This document shows positions 18,164 through 26,323 of a DNA stretch of 64,000 nucleotides, in pieces. The notes beneath the pieces were generated by a model that was not told the DNA's origin, made no database searches, and was given only the letters and a program-made list of their open reading frames with translations. The DNA comes from Myxococcales bacterium (GTDB lineage Bacteria; Myxococcota_A; Polyangia; Nannocystales; Nannocystaceae). Both the position numbers and the translations under genes were made by a program. The DNA lies in NCBI GenBank assembly GCA_020633315.1, contig JACKDV010000002.1:248001-312000 (forward strand), read 5' to 3'. Each line of letters begins with the position of its first letter. The stretch's first letter is position 1.

Positions 18164-18172
18164 TGCTACGAT
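18164..18172 (+). promoter_or_regulatory. Candidate extended -10 TGCTACGAT
   Basis: TGC followed by TACGAT lies upstream of the small membrane protein gene; the predicted transcript start near 18179 precedes both possible start codons (GTG 18194 and ATG 18209). It belongs to the recurrent GCTAnnnT motif. Confidence 0.5.
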
Positions 18173-18208
18173 GAGGATGGCGGGCTTCGCATCGTGGATC
18201 TGGGGACG

Positions 18209-18772
18209 ATGGTCATCGCGACGGTGTGCGGGAGCTGGCTGACGGTGTCGGCCGCCCGCTCGCGCCGGGCCCGGGCGCGACGCCAACGAACCCGTCGCCG
18301 CCTCGAGCAGCTCCACGTGGACCTCCCCCTCGACGTGCGGCACCTGACCCCGTCGCTGGGGAAGCTGGCCGTCCAGGCCCGCGTGGTGCGGCTGGTGCTC
18401 GAGACTCCGCTGCAGCGCTTCCTCGACACGCCGCTGCGCGAGACCCCCTGGGGCCGACGCGAGCGCTGCGACGACTACGATCTGGCCGTGGTGGAGGCCC
18501 GGCGCGCGCTGTGGGAGTGGCTGGGTGCGGTCGATCGTCTCGATCGCGGCGATCAGGCGCTGCTGCAGCAGCTGGGCCTGGGGGTGAGGCGGCTTCGCGT
18601 GACCCTGCGCCAGCCCGGGGTGTTCGAGCGCACCGACGACGTGTTCGAGGAGACCCTGGTGCCGGTGGCCCCCGATCCCGAGCTGGTGACCTCGGTGCTG
18701 TGCGAGGCCATGGTGGATCTGCGGCGCTTCGAGGTGGCCCTGCTGCTGCACCGCCCCGATCCGTACCGCTGA
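18209..18772 (+). CDS. Small membrane-anchored protein of unknown function
   Basis: I do not recognise the family. From the ATG at 18209 the product is 187 residues: a short hydrophobic N-terminal segment (MVIATVCGSWLTV), a strongly basic stretch rich in Arg, and a mixed alpha/charged cytoplasmic part. The topology suggests a single membrane anchor with a positive-inside flank. The ATG is preceded by a GGGGA-type ribosome site; an in-frame GTG at 18194 is an alternative. It is divergent from the WD40 lipoprotein gene, and the next gene has its own -10-like box. Confidence 0.6.
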   Translation: MVIATVCGSWLTVSAARSRRARARRQRTRRRLEQLHVDLPLDVRHLTPSLGKLAVQARVVRLVLETPLQRFLDTPLRETPWGRRERCDDYDLAVVEARRALWEWLGAVDRLDRGDQALLQQLGLGVRRLRVTLRQPGVFERTDDVFEETLVPVAPDPELVTSVLCEAMVDLRRFEVALLLHRPDPYR

Positions 18773-18813
18773 GCCCCGGGCCCGCGGATCGGGCAGCCCG
18801 CGGCCGGCTGGGC

Positions 18814-18819
18814 TATGGT
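18814..18819 (+). promoter_or_regulatory. Candidate -10 TATGGT (GGCTATGGT)
   Basis: The box ends 19 nt before the ATG of the oxidoreductase gene, matching the recurrent GCTAnnnT motif. No -35 is recognisable. Confidence 0.45.
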
Positions 18820-18838
18820 CGCGCGCCTCGGACGGACC

Positions 18839-19870
18839 ATGCAGGCCATCGTCATCCATCGCGCGGGCTCCTACGACCAGCTTCGCCTCGAGTCGCGCCC
18901 CGCGGCCCCGCTGCCGCCCGGGCACCTGCGCGTGGCCGTGAGCGCCTGCGGGGTGAACTACGCCGATTGCATCGTGCGCATGGGCCTGTACGCCTCGGCC
19001 AGGGAGTACGTGGGCTGGCCGATCACCCCCGGCTTCGAGGTGGCGGGCACGGTGGCCGAGCTCGGCGAGGGCGTGGACGATCTCCGCGAGGGCGACGAGG
19101 TGCTCGCGGTGACTCGCTTCGGCGGCTATGCGAGCGAGGTGGTGGTGCCTCGCCACCAGGTGTTCCGTCGCCCGCGGGGCTGGAGCGACGAGCAGAGCGC
19201 GGCGATCCCCGCGGTGGGCCTCACCGCCTGGTATGCGCTGCTCGAGCTGGCGCATCCGCCCGCGGGGGCCAAGGTGCTGGTGCACTCGGCCGCGGGCGGC
19301 GTGGGCGGGGTGCTGGTGCAGCTCGCCCGGCACCTGGGCTGCGAGGTGGTCGGCGTGGTGGGAGGCTCGCACAAGGTGGAGACCGCCCGCGCGCTGGGGG
19401 CCCACCGGGTGATCGACAAGTCCTCCGAGCCGCTGTGGCCGGCCGCCGAGGACTTCGCGCCCGAGGGCTACCATGCGATCTTCGACGCCAACGGGGTGGA
19501 GACGCTGCGGGCCAGCTATCGCCACGTGGCGCCCACCGGCCGCCTGGTGGTCTACGGCTTCGCCACCATGCTGCCGCGCACCGGTCAGCGCCGAAGCTGG
19601 CTGCGCCTGGCCTGGCACTACCTGCGCACGCCTCGCTTCGACCCCCTGGCGCTCACCAACGACAACCGCAGCGTGATGGGCTTCAACCTGAGCTACCTGT
19701 TCGAGCACACCGAGCGGCTGGAGCGGGGCATGGAGCTGCTGCTGGGCTGGGCCGACGAGGGCGTGCTGCGGCCTCCGCCCGTGGAGTCGTATCCGCTGGC
19801 CGAGGTCGGCCGGGCCCACCAGGCGCTGGAGTCGGGGCGCACCGTAGGGAAGCTGGTGCTGCGGCCATGA
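18839..19870 (+). CDS. Zinc-independent MDR-family quinone oxidoreductase-like protein
   Basis: This 343-residue medium-chain dehydrogenase/reductase has the GroES-like N-terminal half, including GVNYADCIVRMG, and a Rossmann half with the NADPH motif AAGGVGGVLVQLA. The catalytic zinc ligands of alcohol dehydrogenases are absent, which places it with QOR and VAT-1-type reductases acting on quinones or enones. The ATG at 18839 was chosen over an in-frame upstream GTG-type start because it begins exactly at the conserved MQAIVI strand. Its stop overlaps the next ATG (ATGA), so it is co-translated with the pseudouridine synthase. Confidence 0.88.
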   Translation: MQAIVIHRAGSYDQLRLESRPAAPLPPGHLRVAVSACGVNYADCIVRMGLYASAREYVGWPITPGFEVAGTVAELGEGVDDLREGDEVLAVTRFGGYASEVVVPRHQVFRRPRGWSDEQSAAIPAVGLTAWYALLELAHPPAGAKVLVHSAAGGVGGVLVQLARHLGCEVVGVVGGSHKVETARALGAHRVIDKSSEPLWPAAEDFAPEGYHAIFDANGVETLRASYRHVAPTGRLVVYGFATMLPRTGQRRSWLRLAWHYLRTPRFDPLALTNDNRSVMGFNLSYLFEHTERLERGMELLLGWADEGVLRPPPVESYPLAEVGRAHQALESGRTVGKLVLRP

Positions 19871-20871
19871 GCGCGGGCAAGGATCAGGCGCGCGCGGTGG
19901 TGGCCCCCGAGCTCGACGGCCAGACGGTGGCCGCGGTGGTGCGGAGCCTGCTCGACGGGCTGCCGTGGAGCAAGGCGCGGGCCTTGTGCCGGGAGGGACG
20001 GGTGCGTCACCGCGGGGCCGTGGCCACCGACCCCGCGGCCCGGGTGCGGGCGGGTGACGAGATCGCGGTGCTGCACACGGCCGCGCCGCGGCTCCGCGAG
20101 CCCGAGATCCGCCTGCTGCACGTGGATGCCGACGTGGTGGTGGTGGACAAGCCCGCCGGGCTGGTGAGTGTGCCCTTCACGCCCGACGAGCGCGACACGC
20201 TGCTACACCGGGCCCACGCCGCGCTGCGTCGGCACGAGGGCGGCAAGCACCTGCCCCCGCTGCGGGTGGTGCAGCGCCTCGACAAGGACACCAGCGGGGT
20301 GATGGTGCTCGCGCGCACGCGCCGGGCGGAGCGCGAGCTGGGGCAGCAGCTACGCCGCCACGACGTGCATCGCGTGTACCTGGGGATCGCCTACGGAAGG
20401 GTCGCCGGGGCCACGCACGACACCATGCTGGTGCCCGATCGCGGCGATCGACGGCGTGGATCGTGGCGGCCGCGGGGCAGGGCAGAGCCACCTGCGGCCG
20501 CGCGTCGGGCCATCACTCACGTGGAGCTGGTGGAGCACCATGCATGTGCCGATCTCCGCTGGGCTGCCGCGAGATCCGACCCTCCGGGTCTGTCGCTGGT
20601 GCGCTGCCGACTCGAGACGGGACGACAGCACCAGATCAGGATCCACCTCGGCGAGGACCACCATCCGTTGGTCGGCGAGCGAGTCTACGATCGCGACTAT
20701 GAAGGACCGCGATTGCACGACTTCATCGAGGGGCGCGGTCGACCGATGCTCCACGCGGCGGAGCTCGGCTTTCGTCATCCGAGCCGAGATCTCTCCTTGT
20801 CGTTCTGCGCCGATCTTCCGTCCGATTTCGCGGACTTGCTGCATCGCATGCGAGCCTCCGGCGCCAGGTGA
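19867..20871 (+). CDS. RluA-family RNA pseudouridine synthase
   Basis: This 334-residue protein has an N-terminal S4-like RNA-binding domain (about 15-75) and an RluA catalytic domain. The signature is RLDKDTSG, with catalytic Asp139, and later motifs include GRQHQIRIH. It should convert specific uridines of rRNA or tRNA to pseudouridine; which positions cannot be told. Codon usage becomes visibly less GC-rich in the last third of the gene, unlike the first two thirds. It overlaps the oxidoreductase gene by 4 nt. Confidence 0.9.
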   Translation: MSAGKDQARAVVAPELDGQTVAAVVRSLLDGLPWSKARALCREGRVRHRGAVATDPAARVRAGDEIAVLHTAAPRLREPEIRLLHVDADVVVVDKPAGLVSVPFTPDERDTLLHRAHAALRRHEGGKHLPPLRVVQRLDKDTSGVMVLARTRRAERELGQQLRRHDVHRVYLGIAYGRVAGATHDTMLVPDRGDRRRGSWRPRGRAEPPAAARRAITHVELVEHHACADLRWAAARSDPPGLSLVRCRLETGRQHQIRIHLGEDHHPLVGERVYDRDYEGPRLHDFIEGRGRPMLHAAELGFRHPSRDLSLSFCADLPSDFADLLHRMRASGAR

Positions 20872-20996
20872 GCGGCCGTCGCACCCCGTGAATTCGCCGT
20901 GCGTTTCATGCGCATCCCCGGGCCTGCGGACCACCCGCTGGGCAACCGTTGATCCGTGTTTCGCGCAAACCATCGCGTACATCGATCCATCGCCCC

Positions 20997-21025
20997 TTGA
21001 CGCCATATCTGAACGAGTGTATCCG
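20997..21025 (+). promoter_or_regulatory. Weak candidate promoter TTGACG-17-TATCCG
   Basis: A TTGACG hexamer is followed after 17 nt by TATCCG, upstream of the helicase gene. The -10 match is poor, so this is tentative. The surrounding 192-bp spacer (20872-21063) holds no gene I can support. Confidence 0.25.
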
Positions 21026-21063
21026 GGGTTCACAAGTTCAGTGCGAGCACCCGATCGCGTTCG

Positions 21064-23655
21064 ATGTTAGAGCGTTATCCAAGCTTCTCCCGTGCGCGGA
21101 CCCTCTTTTCTGGGGCTGGCAACGGTAACGGTCGAGATCAACAGGCCCAGGCCCGCACGGGAGAAGCTAGTGTTCCAAGGGCCGACGGGCCCGATGTCCT
21201 GAGGGTTGCGGAGGAAGAGATCGCCCGGCATCCCGCCGTCGATCTGGTCCACGTCCATCGCGAGACTGCAAGATCCGGTTCATTCGGACGATGGCCGGAA
21301 CATCTTGATCCTCGCTTGCTTGCGTCGCTTCGCGAGCGGGGAATGGACCATCCGTATGGCCACCAAGAGATCGCTCTGTCGGCGCTCGAGCACGGGCGCG
21401 ACGTGGTGCTCGCCACCTCTACCGCATCGGGCAAGTCGCTGTGCTTCCAGGTGCCCATCGTGCAGGCGGCACTGCGAGATCCCAGTGCTCGCGCGCTGAT
21501 GCTGTTCCCCACCAAGGCGTTGGCTCGCGACCAGGTGGAATCGATGCGATCGCTCACGGGGCAACTGCCCGTGGATGCACCGGTGGGCGTGGCCGTGTAC
21601 GACGGCGACACTCCGCCCGCCGAGCGACGAGCCGCGCGGGCGCGAGCCCACGCGATCGCGACCAACCCCGACATGCTGCACCGGGGGATCCTGCCCCACC
21701 ACGATGCCTGGGGCCGCGTGCTGGCGGGCCTGCGCTACCTGGTGCTCGACGAGCTGCACACCTACCGCGGGCTGTTCGGCAGCCACGTGGGCAACGTGCT
21801 GCGGCGCTTGTGGAGGCTGTGTCGCCACTATGGCTCGCGGCCGCAGGTGATCGCATGCTCGGCCACCATCGCCGAGCCCGGTGCGCTGGCCGAGGCATTG
21901 TGCCCCTGGACGCGCGAGCGCGGGGTGGAGGTGATCGACCGCGATGCATCGCCCCAGGGGCCGCGGACCTTCGTGGTGGTCAACCCGAAGGTCGTGGACG
22001 AGACCACCGGCGTACGTCGGGACTACATCAAGGTCACCCGGGAGATCACCTCGGTGCTGCGGCGCACGGGTGTGTCCACGCTGGCGTTCTGCCGCACGCG
22101 CCGCGCGGTGGAGCTGCTCACCCGCTACCTGCGGGACGACGAGGCGCGCGAGCTCTCGGGGCGTCGCGCCGGGGCCCACGGGGGCGACGAGCCCACCGCC
22201 CGGCGCTCGGCCGGGACCGCGATCCGGGGCTATCGCGGCGGCTACCTCCCCGATCGCCGCCGCGAGATCGAGCGGGCGCTGCGCGAGGGCGAGGCGCGGG
22301 TGGTGGCCTCGACCAATGCGCTCGAGCTCGGCGTGGACATCGGTGGCATGGACGCGGTGGTGCTCGCGGGCTATCCGGGCACGCGCGCGGCCACCTGGCA
22401 GCGCGCGGGTCGGGCCGGGCGGAGGGGCCGGCCCTCGCTGGCGGTGCTGGTGTTGTCGTCGTCGCCGCTGGACCAGTTCGTGGGGGCCAGCCCCGGCTTC
22501 GTGTTCGATCGCGTGGTCGAGCAGGCGCGGGTCGATCCCGACAACCCGGAGATCCTGCTGCCGCACCTGCGCTGTGCCGCACAGGAATTGCCGATCGCCG
22601 AGGGAGAGGCGCTGCCCGGGCTGTCGACCGACGACACCGCGATGGCGCTCGAGTACCTCGCGGAGCGGGGTGGCCTGGCCTACGAGCCGGGGCCCGCGGG
22701 CACGGGGGCCTTCGTGGTGCACGGGGGCGACTCGGTGGCCGAGCAGGTGCAGATCCGCGGGGCGCTCGAGGAGAATTTCAGCGTGCTCGACGAGGCCGGC
22801 GAGGTGCTGGCCCAGGTCGACTACGAGGACGCGCCGCTGTACCTGCACCCGGGGGCGATCTACCCGATCGAGGGGCAGCCCTACGAGGTGCGCGAGCTCG
22901 ACTGGGACGGGCGCAAGGCCAGCGTGCGCGCCGTGTCGGCCGCGTACTACACGGTGGCGGTGAGCAAGCTGCGGGTGCGCGTGGTCGATGCCAACGACCC
23001 CGAGGCCACCGAGCCGCCCGGCTGGGGCACGGGCACCGGCTATGCCCACGTGGTGCGCACGGTGCCGGGCTTCAAGAAGATCCGCTTCGGCACCCACGAG
23101 AACATCGGCTTCGGCCCCATCACGCTGCCCGACCTCGAGCTGCACACCACCGCGGCCTACTGGGGGCTGCCCCCGCGGGCGGCGGCCGAGCTGAGCGATC
23201 CGGCGCGACGGGCCGGCGCCGCGCTGGCGGCCGCCCATGCCATGCGCCACGTGGCCGCGCTGCTGCTGATGTGCGACGTGGGCGATCTGCGGCATGCGGT
23301 GACCTCGGGGCATCCCAGCGCCTGGGGGATCGCGCTCGATGGCGGCCGGGGTCCCGATGCGCTGGCGCAGATCGAGGCCGGCGGCGTCCCGCACATCGTG
23401 CTCTTCGATCGCAACCCCGGCGGCGCGGGCCTGGCCGTGCATGCGCATGCGATGGGGGCCGCGTTCCTCGAGCGGGTGATCGCGGTGGTGCGCGGCTGCG
23501 GCTGCGGTGATGGCTGCCCCACCTGCATGGGCCCGTCCACGGAGGCGGCCGAGCAGTACGGCGTGGAGCGCCCCGACGTGATCGCGCTGCTCGAGGCGCT
23601 ACGCCGAGAGGCCGCCCTGGCCGCGGCCGGGGGCGAGGGCGGGGGGCCGCGGTGA
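21064..23655 (+). CDS. mrfA: DEAD/DEAH-family DNA helicase, MrfA (YprA)-like
   Basis: This protein of up to 863 residues has the two RecA-like helicase domains: motif I ATSTASGKS with Lys124, and motif II DELH at 229-232. The C-terminal MZB/DUF1998 region carries a Cys cluster (Cys812, 814, 818, 821; CGCGDGCPTC) expected to bind zinc. That arrangement is diagnostic of MrfA, the 3'-5' helicase of the UvrABC-independent mitomycin repair pathway known in Bacillus subtilis. The following gene encodes the MrfB-like exonuclease and overlaps it (GTGA), which strengthens the call. The start is uncertain: the first roughly 45 codons look unlike helicase sequence and contain a 15-bp inverted repeat, so translation may begin downstream of 21170. 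Confidence 0.88.
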   Translation: MLERYPSFSRARTLFSGAGNGNGRDQQAQARTGEASVPRADGPDVLRVAEEEIARHPAVDLVHVHRETARSGSFGRWPEHLDPRLLASLRERGMDHPYGHQEIALSALEHGRDVVLATSTASGKSLCFQVPIVQAALRDPSARALMLFPTKALARDQVESMRSLTGQLPVDAPVGVAVYDGDTPPAERRAARARAHAIATNPDMLHRGILPHHDAWGRVLAGLRYLVLDELHTYRGLFGSHVGNVLRRLWRLCRHYGSRPQVIACSATIAEPGALAEALCPWTRERGVEVIDRDASPQGPRTFVVVNPKVVDETTGVRRDYIKVTREITSVLRRTGVSTLAFCRTRRAVELLTRYLRDDEARELSGRRAGAHGGDEPTARRSAGTAIRGYRGGYLPDRRREIERALREGEARVVASTNALELGVDIGGMDAVVLAGYPGTRAATWQRAGRAGRRGRPSLAVLVLSSSPLDQFVGASPGFVFDRVVEQARVDPDNPEILLPHLRCAAQELPIAEGEALPGLSTDDTAMALEYLAERGGLAYEPGPAGTGAFVVHGGDSVAEQVQIRGALEENFSVLDEAGEVLAQVDYEDAPLYLHPGAIYPIEGQPYEVRELDWDGRKASVRAVSAAYYTVAVSKLRVRVVDANDPEATEPPGWGTGTGYAHVVRTVPGFKKIRFGTHENIGFGPITLPDLELHTTAAYWGLPPRAAAELSDPARRAGAALAAAHAMRHVAALLLMCDVGDLRHAVTSGHPSAWGIALDGGRGPDALAQIEAGGVPHIVLFDRNPGGAGLAVHAHAMGAAFLERVIAVVRGCGCGDGCPTCMGPSTEAAEQYGVERPDVIALLEALRREAALAAAGGEGGGPR
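21082..21168. repeat. Perfect 15-bp inverted repeat (57-nt spacer)
   Basis: AGCTTCTCCCGTGCG at 21082-21096 is exactly complementary to 21154-21168. A further 5-bp pairing (CTGGG with CCCAG) is possible inside the loop. It lies in the questionable 5' end of the helicase reading frame, so it could be a leader hairpin. Confidence 0.7.
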
Positions 23656-24929
23656 GCCTGGCCCAGCGCCTGGCCCAGCGGGGCGCGGCCCCGGGCGAGT
23701 CGTCGCGGTCCTCGGCACCTCCCTCCACACGGGTTCGCTCGTCGGGCGGCGAGGGCTTCCGACGCGAGGAGATCGTGGTCCCGGTGTCGGCTCGCGTGCC
23801 GCGACCGGCGGTGCTCGGCGATGATCTCCGCTCCATCGAGCTGCCGCGGGCGCCGGTGCTGGCCGAGGCCTTGGGCTCGCTCGCCCGCCTGCCCAAGGCG
23901 GGCGCCTGCCCCGAGCGACCGGCGGTGCTGCTCGACCTCGAGACCACCGGCTTGCTCGGCCAGACCGGCGCGGTGATCTGCGTGGTGGGAGCGGCCTGGC
24001 ACGTGGCCCCCGATCAGCTGTGCCTGGTGCAGTGGACCCTGCATCGCGTGGGCGGCGAGGCGGCGATGCTGGCCGATCTCCACGAGGCCCTGGTGGCGCG
24101 GGTGGGCCCTCGCTCGCCCTTCGTCACCTTCAACGGGGCCAGCTTCGACCTGCCGCTGCTGCGTCGTCGGCTGGTGAGGCACGGCGTGGTGCGGCCCACC
24201 GACGATCCGCTGCGGGCTCCCCACGTGGATCTCCTGCCGCCGGCGCGTCGGCTGTGGCGCGACCGCGGCCCCGACTGTCGACTGGGCACGCTCGAGGCCC
24301 GGCAGCTCTCGCTGCATCGCGAGGGCGACGTGGGCGGGGCCGAGGTGGTGGAGCTCTTGTGGCAGTGGCTCGAGGATCCCGAGGGCGCACGAGAGGATCT
24401 CGCCCGGGTGCAGCGGCACAACCGGGTGGACGTGCTCAGCCTGTCGGCGCTCGCGTGGACCATGCATCGACGCCTGCAGGCCCCGGTCGATGCGGTGGAG
24501 CGGCTGCGGGCGGCTCGCCATCACCAACGGCTCGAGCGGCCCGACCCTGCGCTCGCGCTGCTGCAGCCGCTGCTCGATGCGCTCGCGCGGAGCCAGGGCT
24601 CGGGATGGGGTCCGGGGCGGGGCTCGGAGCTGATGGTCGCGGCGGGGCTGCTGGCGGCCGAGCTCGAGCGCCGTCGCGGTCGCCACGACGCCGCGGCTCG
24701 CCGGTGGGCCCAGGTCTGCCGCCGCGTCCCGGGGCATCCCGAGGCCCACGAGGCCCTGGCCAAGCACCTCGAGCACCGGGCTCGCCGCCCCGCCCAGGCG
24801 CTCGCGGTGGCTGCGGCGTCGGACACGCCCTGTGATGCTCGCTTGGCCCGGCTGCGCCGCCGGACCGGCTCCGCCGCGATCCCCCCCGTGGACGAGGTGC
24901 TGGGCGCCTGGGCCGAGCCCGCGGTGTAA
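23652..24929 (+). CDS. mrfB: RNase H-like 3'-5' exonuclease, MrfB (YprB)-like
   Basis: This 425-residue protein has an N-terminal linker, then an RNase H-fold exonuclease domain of the YprB type. It starts with LDLETTG (Asp95, Glu97), followed by FNGASFDLP and HNRVDVLSL, which supply the remaining acidic residues of a DEDD-like site. The C-terminal third is helical and TPR-like. In B. subtilis MrfB is the metal-dependent exonuclease that works with the helicase MrfA to remove mitomycin adducts. Here the GTG start overlaps the helicase stop, so the two are co-translated. There is no sign of Cys or His outside the catalytic motifs that would suggest a different family. Confidence 0.85.
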   Translation: MSLAQRLAQRGAAPGESSRSSAPPSTRVRSSGGEGFRREEIVVPVSARVPRPAVLGDDLRSIELPRAPVLAEALGSLARLPKAGACPERPAVLLDLETTGLLGQTGAVICVVGAAWHVAPDQLCLVQWTLHRVGGEAAMLADLHEALVARVGPRSPFVTFNGASFDLPLLRRRLVRHGVVRPTDDPLRAPHVDLLPPARRLWRDRGPDCRLGTLEARQLSLHREGDVGGAEVVELLWQWLEDPEGAREDLARVQRHNRVDVLSLSALAWTMHRRLQAPVDAVERLRAARHHQRLERPDPALALLQPLLDALARSQGSGWGPGRGSELMVAAGLLAAELERRRGRHDAAARRWAQVCRRVPGHPEAHEALAKHLEHRARRPAQALAVAAASDTPCDARLARLRRRTGSAAIPPVDEVLGAWAEPAV

Positions 24930-24942
24930 GGGCCGCGGGCTC

Positions 24943-24957
24943 CCCCCGTTGCGGGGG
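24943..24957 (+). terminator. Short GC hairpin after the exonuclease gene
   Basis: CCCCCG and CGGGGG form a 6-bp stem with a TTG loop 13 nt after the stop codon. There is no T-run, so intrinsic termination is not assured. Confidence 0.35.
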
Positions 24958-24985
24958 ACGGGCCATCCCTGGGGAAATGCGATCG

Positions 24986-24994
24986 TGCTAGGGT
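24986..24994 (+). promoter_or_regulatory. Candidate extended -10 TGCTAGGGT
   Basis: It ends 8 nt before the GTG at 25003, so the transcript start would lie within about two bases of the start codon, giving a leaderless mRNA. Confidence 0.5.
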
Positions 24995-25002
24995 CGACGA
25001 CG

Positions 25003-25899
25003 GTGAAGCGCCGGGCTGGGAGTCATCTGCGGGCATTCGCTCTCATCACGGCCGCGTCGGTGGTCGGAGGGTGCACGTCCCTGACGCCGCAATTGCGGCC
25101 GACCGACTTCGAGCACCTCGAGACCCTCACCGATCGCGAGGATCGCGAGCGGGCCTACGCCGACAACGCGATCTACCGCCACGACGAGCCCCAGGGCACC
25201 CGCTACACCAAGGGCACCACCGAGATCGCCACCAAGCGGAGCTGGCAGTCGCTCGATGCGATCCTGCGCTCGGATGCCAGCAGCGCGGCGGCCCTGCCCA
25301 CCCGACCGATGCGGATCTCGCGGGTGTTCACCGCGCTGACCATCGTGGCCGGGATCCTCACGGTGGCCGGCACCGCGGCCTCGGCCCGCGAGGGCCTCGA
25401 TCTGCAGAAGCTCAACGGCACCGGAGCAGTGCTGCTGGGCGGTGGCCTGGCCACGGTGGGCTTCGGCATCACCGCGGGCATCTTCTACGGCAAGACCCGC
25501 CGGGGCTACGAGAACGCGGTCGACCTCTACAACGACAGCCTGGCCGTGCGCCTGGGCCTGAACACGCCCGATGGCCAGTACATCCCGCCCGAGGGCGTGC
25601 TGGTCGACGAGGAGGGCTTCATCATGCTCGACGAGCGGGAGCGGGCGCTGGCACCGGGTGAGGAGGCGGCCGACGAGGCTCCGCCCGCCGAGGAGCCGGC
25701 CGAGGCCACGCCCGCCGACGCGCCGGTCGAGGCTGCGCCCGCCGACGAGCCGGTCCCGCCGGTCGAGGTCGCGCCGCCCCCCGCCGAGCCGGCCCCGCCA
25801 GCCGAGGTCGCGCCGCCGCCCGTGCAGGTGCCCACCCCGGGAGGCGCCGCGGCGGCTCCCTTCGTGGATGGCCAGGCGCTGTCGCTGCACCATCGCTAG
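25003..25899 (+). CDS. Lipoprotein with two hydrophobic segments and a Pro/Ala/Glu-rich tail
   Basis: The 298-residue product starts at a GTG, with a signal peptide ending in the lipobox VVGGC. The mature part holds two adjacent hydrophobic stretches (around residues 105-125 and 140-165) that may form a membrane hairpin. A short conserved-looking globular part follows, then a long tail of Glu-Pro-Ala repeats (about 215-285). The tail looks like a periplasmic spacer. I do not recognise the family. A TGCTAGGGT box sits 8 nt before the start. The N-terminal boundary is set by the lipobox rather than by a ribosome site. Confidence 0.7.
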   Translation: MKRRAGSHLRAFALITAASVVGGCTSLTPQLRPTDFEHLETLTDREDRERAYADNAIYRHDEPQGTRYTKGTTEIATKRSWQSLDAILRSDASSAAALPTRPMRISRVFTALTIVAGILTVAGTAASAREGLDLQKLNGTGAVLLGGGLATVGFGITAGIFYGKTRRGYENAVDLYNDSLAVRLGLNTPDGQYIPPEGVLVDEEGFIMLDERERALAPGEEAADEAPPAEEPAEATPADAPVEAAPADEPVPPVEVAPPPAEPAPPAEVAPPPVQVPTPGGAAAAPFVDGQALSLHHR

Positions 25900-25948
25900 C
25901 CTCGTAGGCCGGGCGAGGGGCCATCCCTCGACGGCCGAGCCCCCGGGC

Positions 25949-25957
25949 TGCTAGACG
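25949..25957 (+). promoter_or_regulatory. Candidate extended -10 TGCTAGACG
   Basis: It ends 6 nt before the ATG of the cytochrome c gene; the predicted start of transcription coincides with the start codon. Confidence 0.45.
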
Positions 25958-25963
25958 TTGGGC

Positions 25964-26323
25964 ATGCGGCGACTTCGTGTGCTGCCCGCCTTCGCGCTGG
26001 TGCTGGGGTGGGGCTGCTCCCAGCCCACGGGGCCCGAGCACCCGATCGAGGGCAAGCGGCTCTACGACCAGTACTGCGCGCGTTGCCATGGGGTCGACGG
26101 CGTGCCCACCAAGGAGGCGCCCACTGCCTCGAGCTTCGCCGACCCCCAGGTGGTGGAGCGCCTCAGCGACGAGTCGATCAAGGGGGTGATCCGGGGCGGC
26201 AAGGGGCAGATGCCCGGCTTCGGCGATCGCTTCACCGACGGCACCCTGCAGGTCATGGTCGCCTACCTGCGGCGCCTGCCCGGCAGCGGTGGCGAGGCCC
26301 CAGCCGAGCCGGCAGTCGAGTGA
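25964..26323 (+). CDS. Small cytochrome c lipoprotein
   Basis: This 119-residue single-haem cytochrome c has its haem-binding CARCH at 38-42 and a probable distal ligand Met83 in GQMPGF. The signal sequence ends at Cys18 (LGWGCS), suggesting a lipid anchor facing the periplasm. It would shuttle electrons in the periplasm. The ATG at 25964 was chosen over an in-frame TTG two codons earlier. Its stop shares one base with the start of a DNA methyltransferase gene (TGATG), an odd pairing of an envelope electron carrier with a DNA-modifying enzyme. Confidence 0.88.
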   Translation: MRRLRVLPAFALVLGWGCSQPTGPEHPIEGKRLYDQYCARCHGVDGVPTKEAPTASSFADPQVVERLSDESIKGVIRGGKGQMPGFGDRFTDGTLQVMVAYLRRLPGSGGEAPAEPAVE

